From Lentisphaeria bacterium (lineage in GTDB: Bacteria; Verrucomicrobiota; Lentisphaeria; Victivallales; GWF2-50-93): 5,064 nucleotides of DNA. The position numbers and the translations under genes are program-made. The stretch covers positions 1 through 5,064 of the forward strand of contig JAGVIF010000116.1 in NCBI GenBank assembly GCA_020056205.1. The letters run 5' to 3'. Positions 5,060-5,064 of the stretch are shown here, piece after piece. The notes under the pieces were generated by a model. The model was not told the DNA's origin, ran no database searches, and saw only the letters and a list, made by a program, of their open reading frames with translations. Each line of letters starts with the position of its first letter. The stretch's first letter is position 1.

Positions 5060-5064
5060 AATCG

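Larger units (their letters stand above)
4325..5064. other. Repeat-rich intergenic region without a convincing gene
   Basis: About 740 bases follow the TAG at 4322-4324. The only ATG-led frames of moderate length (79 codons forward at 4748-4987, 69 codons reverse at 4629-4838) run straight through palindromic repeats and have low-complexity, basic or serine-rich translations. Instead the region carries at least three kinds of short palindromic repeat, listed separately. No tRNA, rRNA, CRISPR array or transposase was seen. Confidence 0.75.

Overview
The window is about 5 kb of moderate-GC bacterial DNA. It holds one large exported-protein locus (101-4324) followed by about 740 bases of repeat-rich DNA without a convincing gene. 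The protein architecture (Asp-box propeller, FlgD-type Ig-like domain, NHL-like propeller, CBM9-like C terminus), the lipoprotein signal and the hairpin-rich spacer DNA suggest a PVC-group bacterium (Lentisphaerae, Verrucomicrobia or Planctomycetes). That assignment is an inference from general family knowledge, not from a database match.

Layout. Positions 1-93 hold a multi-hairpin leader element whose last seven bases (AAAGGAG) are the ribosome binding site of the gene starting at 101. Positions 101-3055 encode a 984-residue lipoprotein. It ends at a TGA that lies in the same frame as the next open stretch (3059-4324, 421 residues from GTG), with only one sense codon between the TGA and that GTG. 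The two pieces read as one protein of about 1,407 codons: the stop falls before the end of the second propeller-like region, and the family-typical C-terminal segments lie beyond it. The locus is therefore a nonsense-interrupted gene, a sequencing error, or a gene expressed by readthrough or reinitiation.

Positions 4325-5064 contain several families of short palindromic repeats. These are a nested hairpin block built on TGGAGGG/CCCTCCA (4375-4491), a second near-full copy of the leader element (4592-4680), a 5'-half copy (4688-4722), an inverted internally deleted copy (4785-4832), and a cluster of REP-like hairpins (4924-5020). In that cluster two 30-base units face each other and differ by covarying stem pairs. 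A 12-mer, CCGATAGCGATA, occurs twice.

How it fits together. The protein is probably anchored in an envelope membrane and exposed to the outside, with propeller and carbohydrate-binding-like modules; no catalytic site is evident. The most unusual signal is that a dispersed, structured repeat also supplies the translation-initiation region of this gene. It has mutually exclusive pairings and a CTCC that could mask the Shine-Dalgarno.
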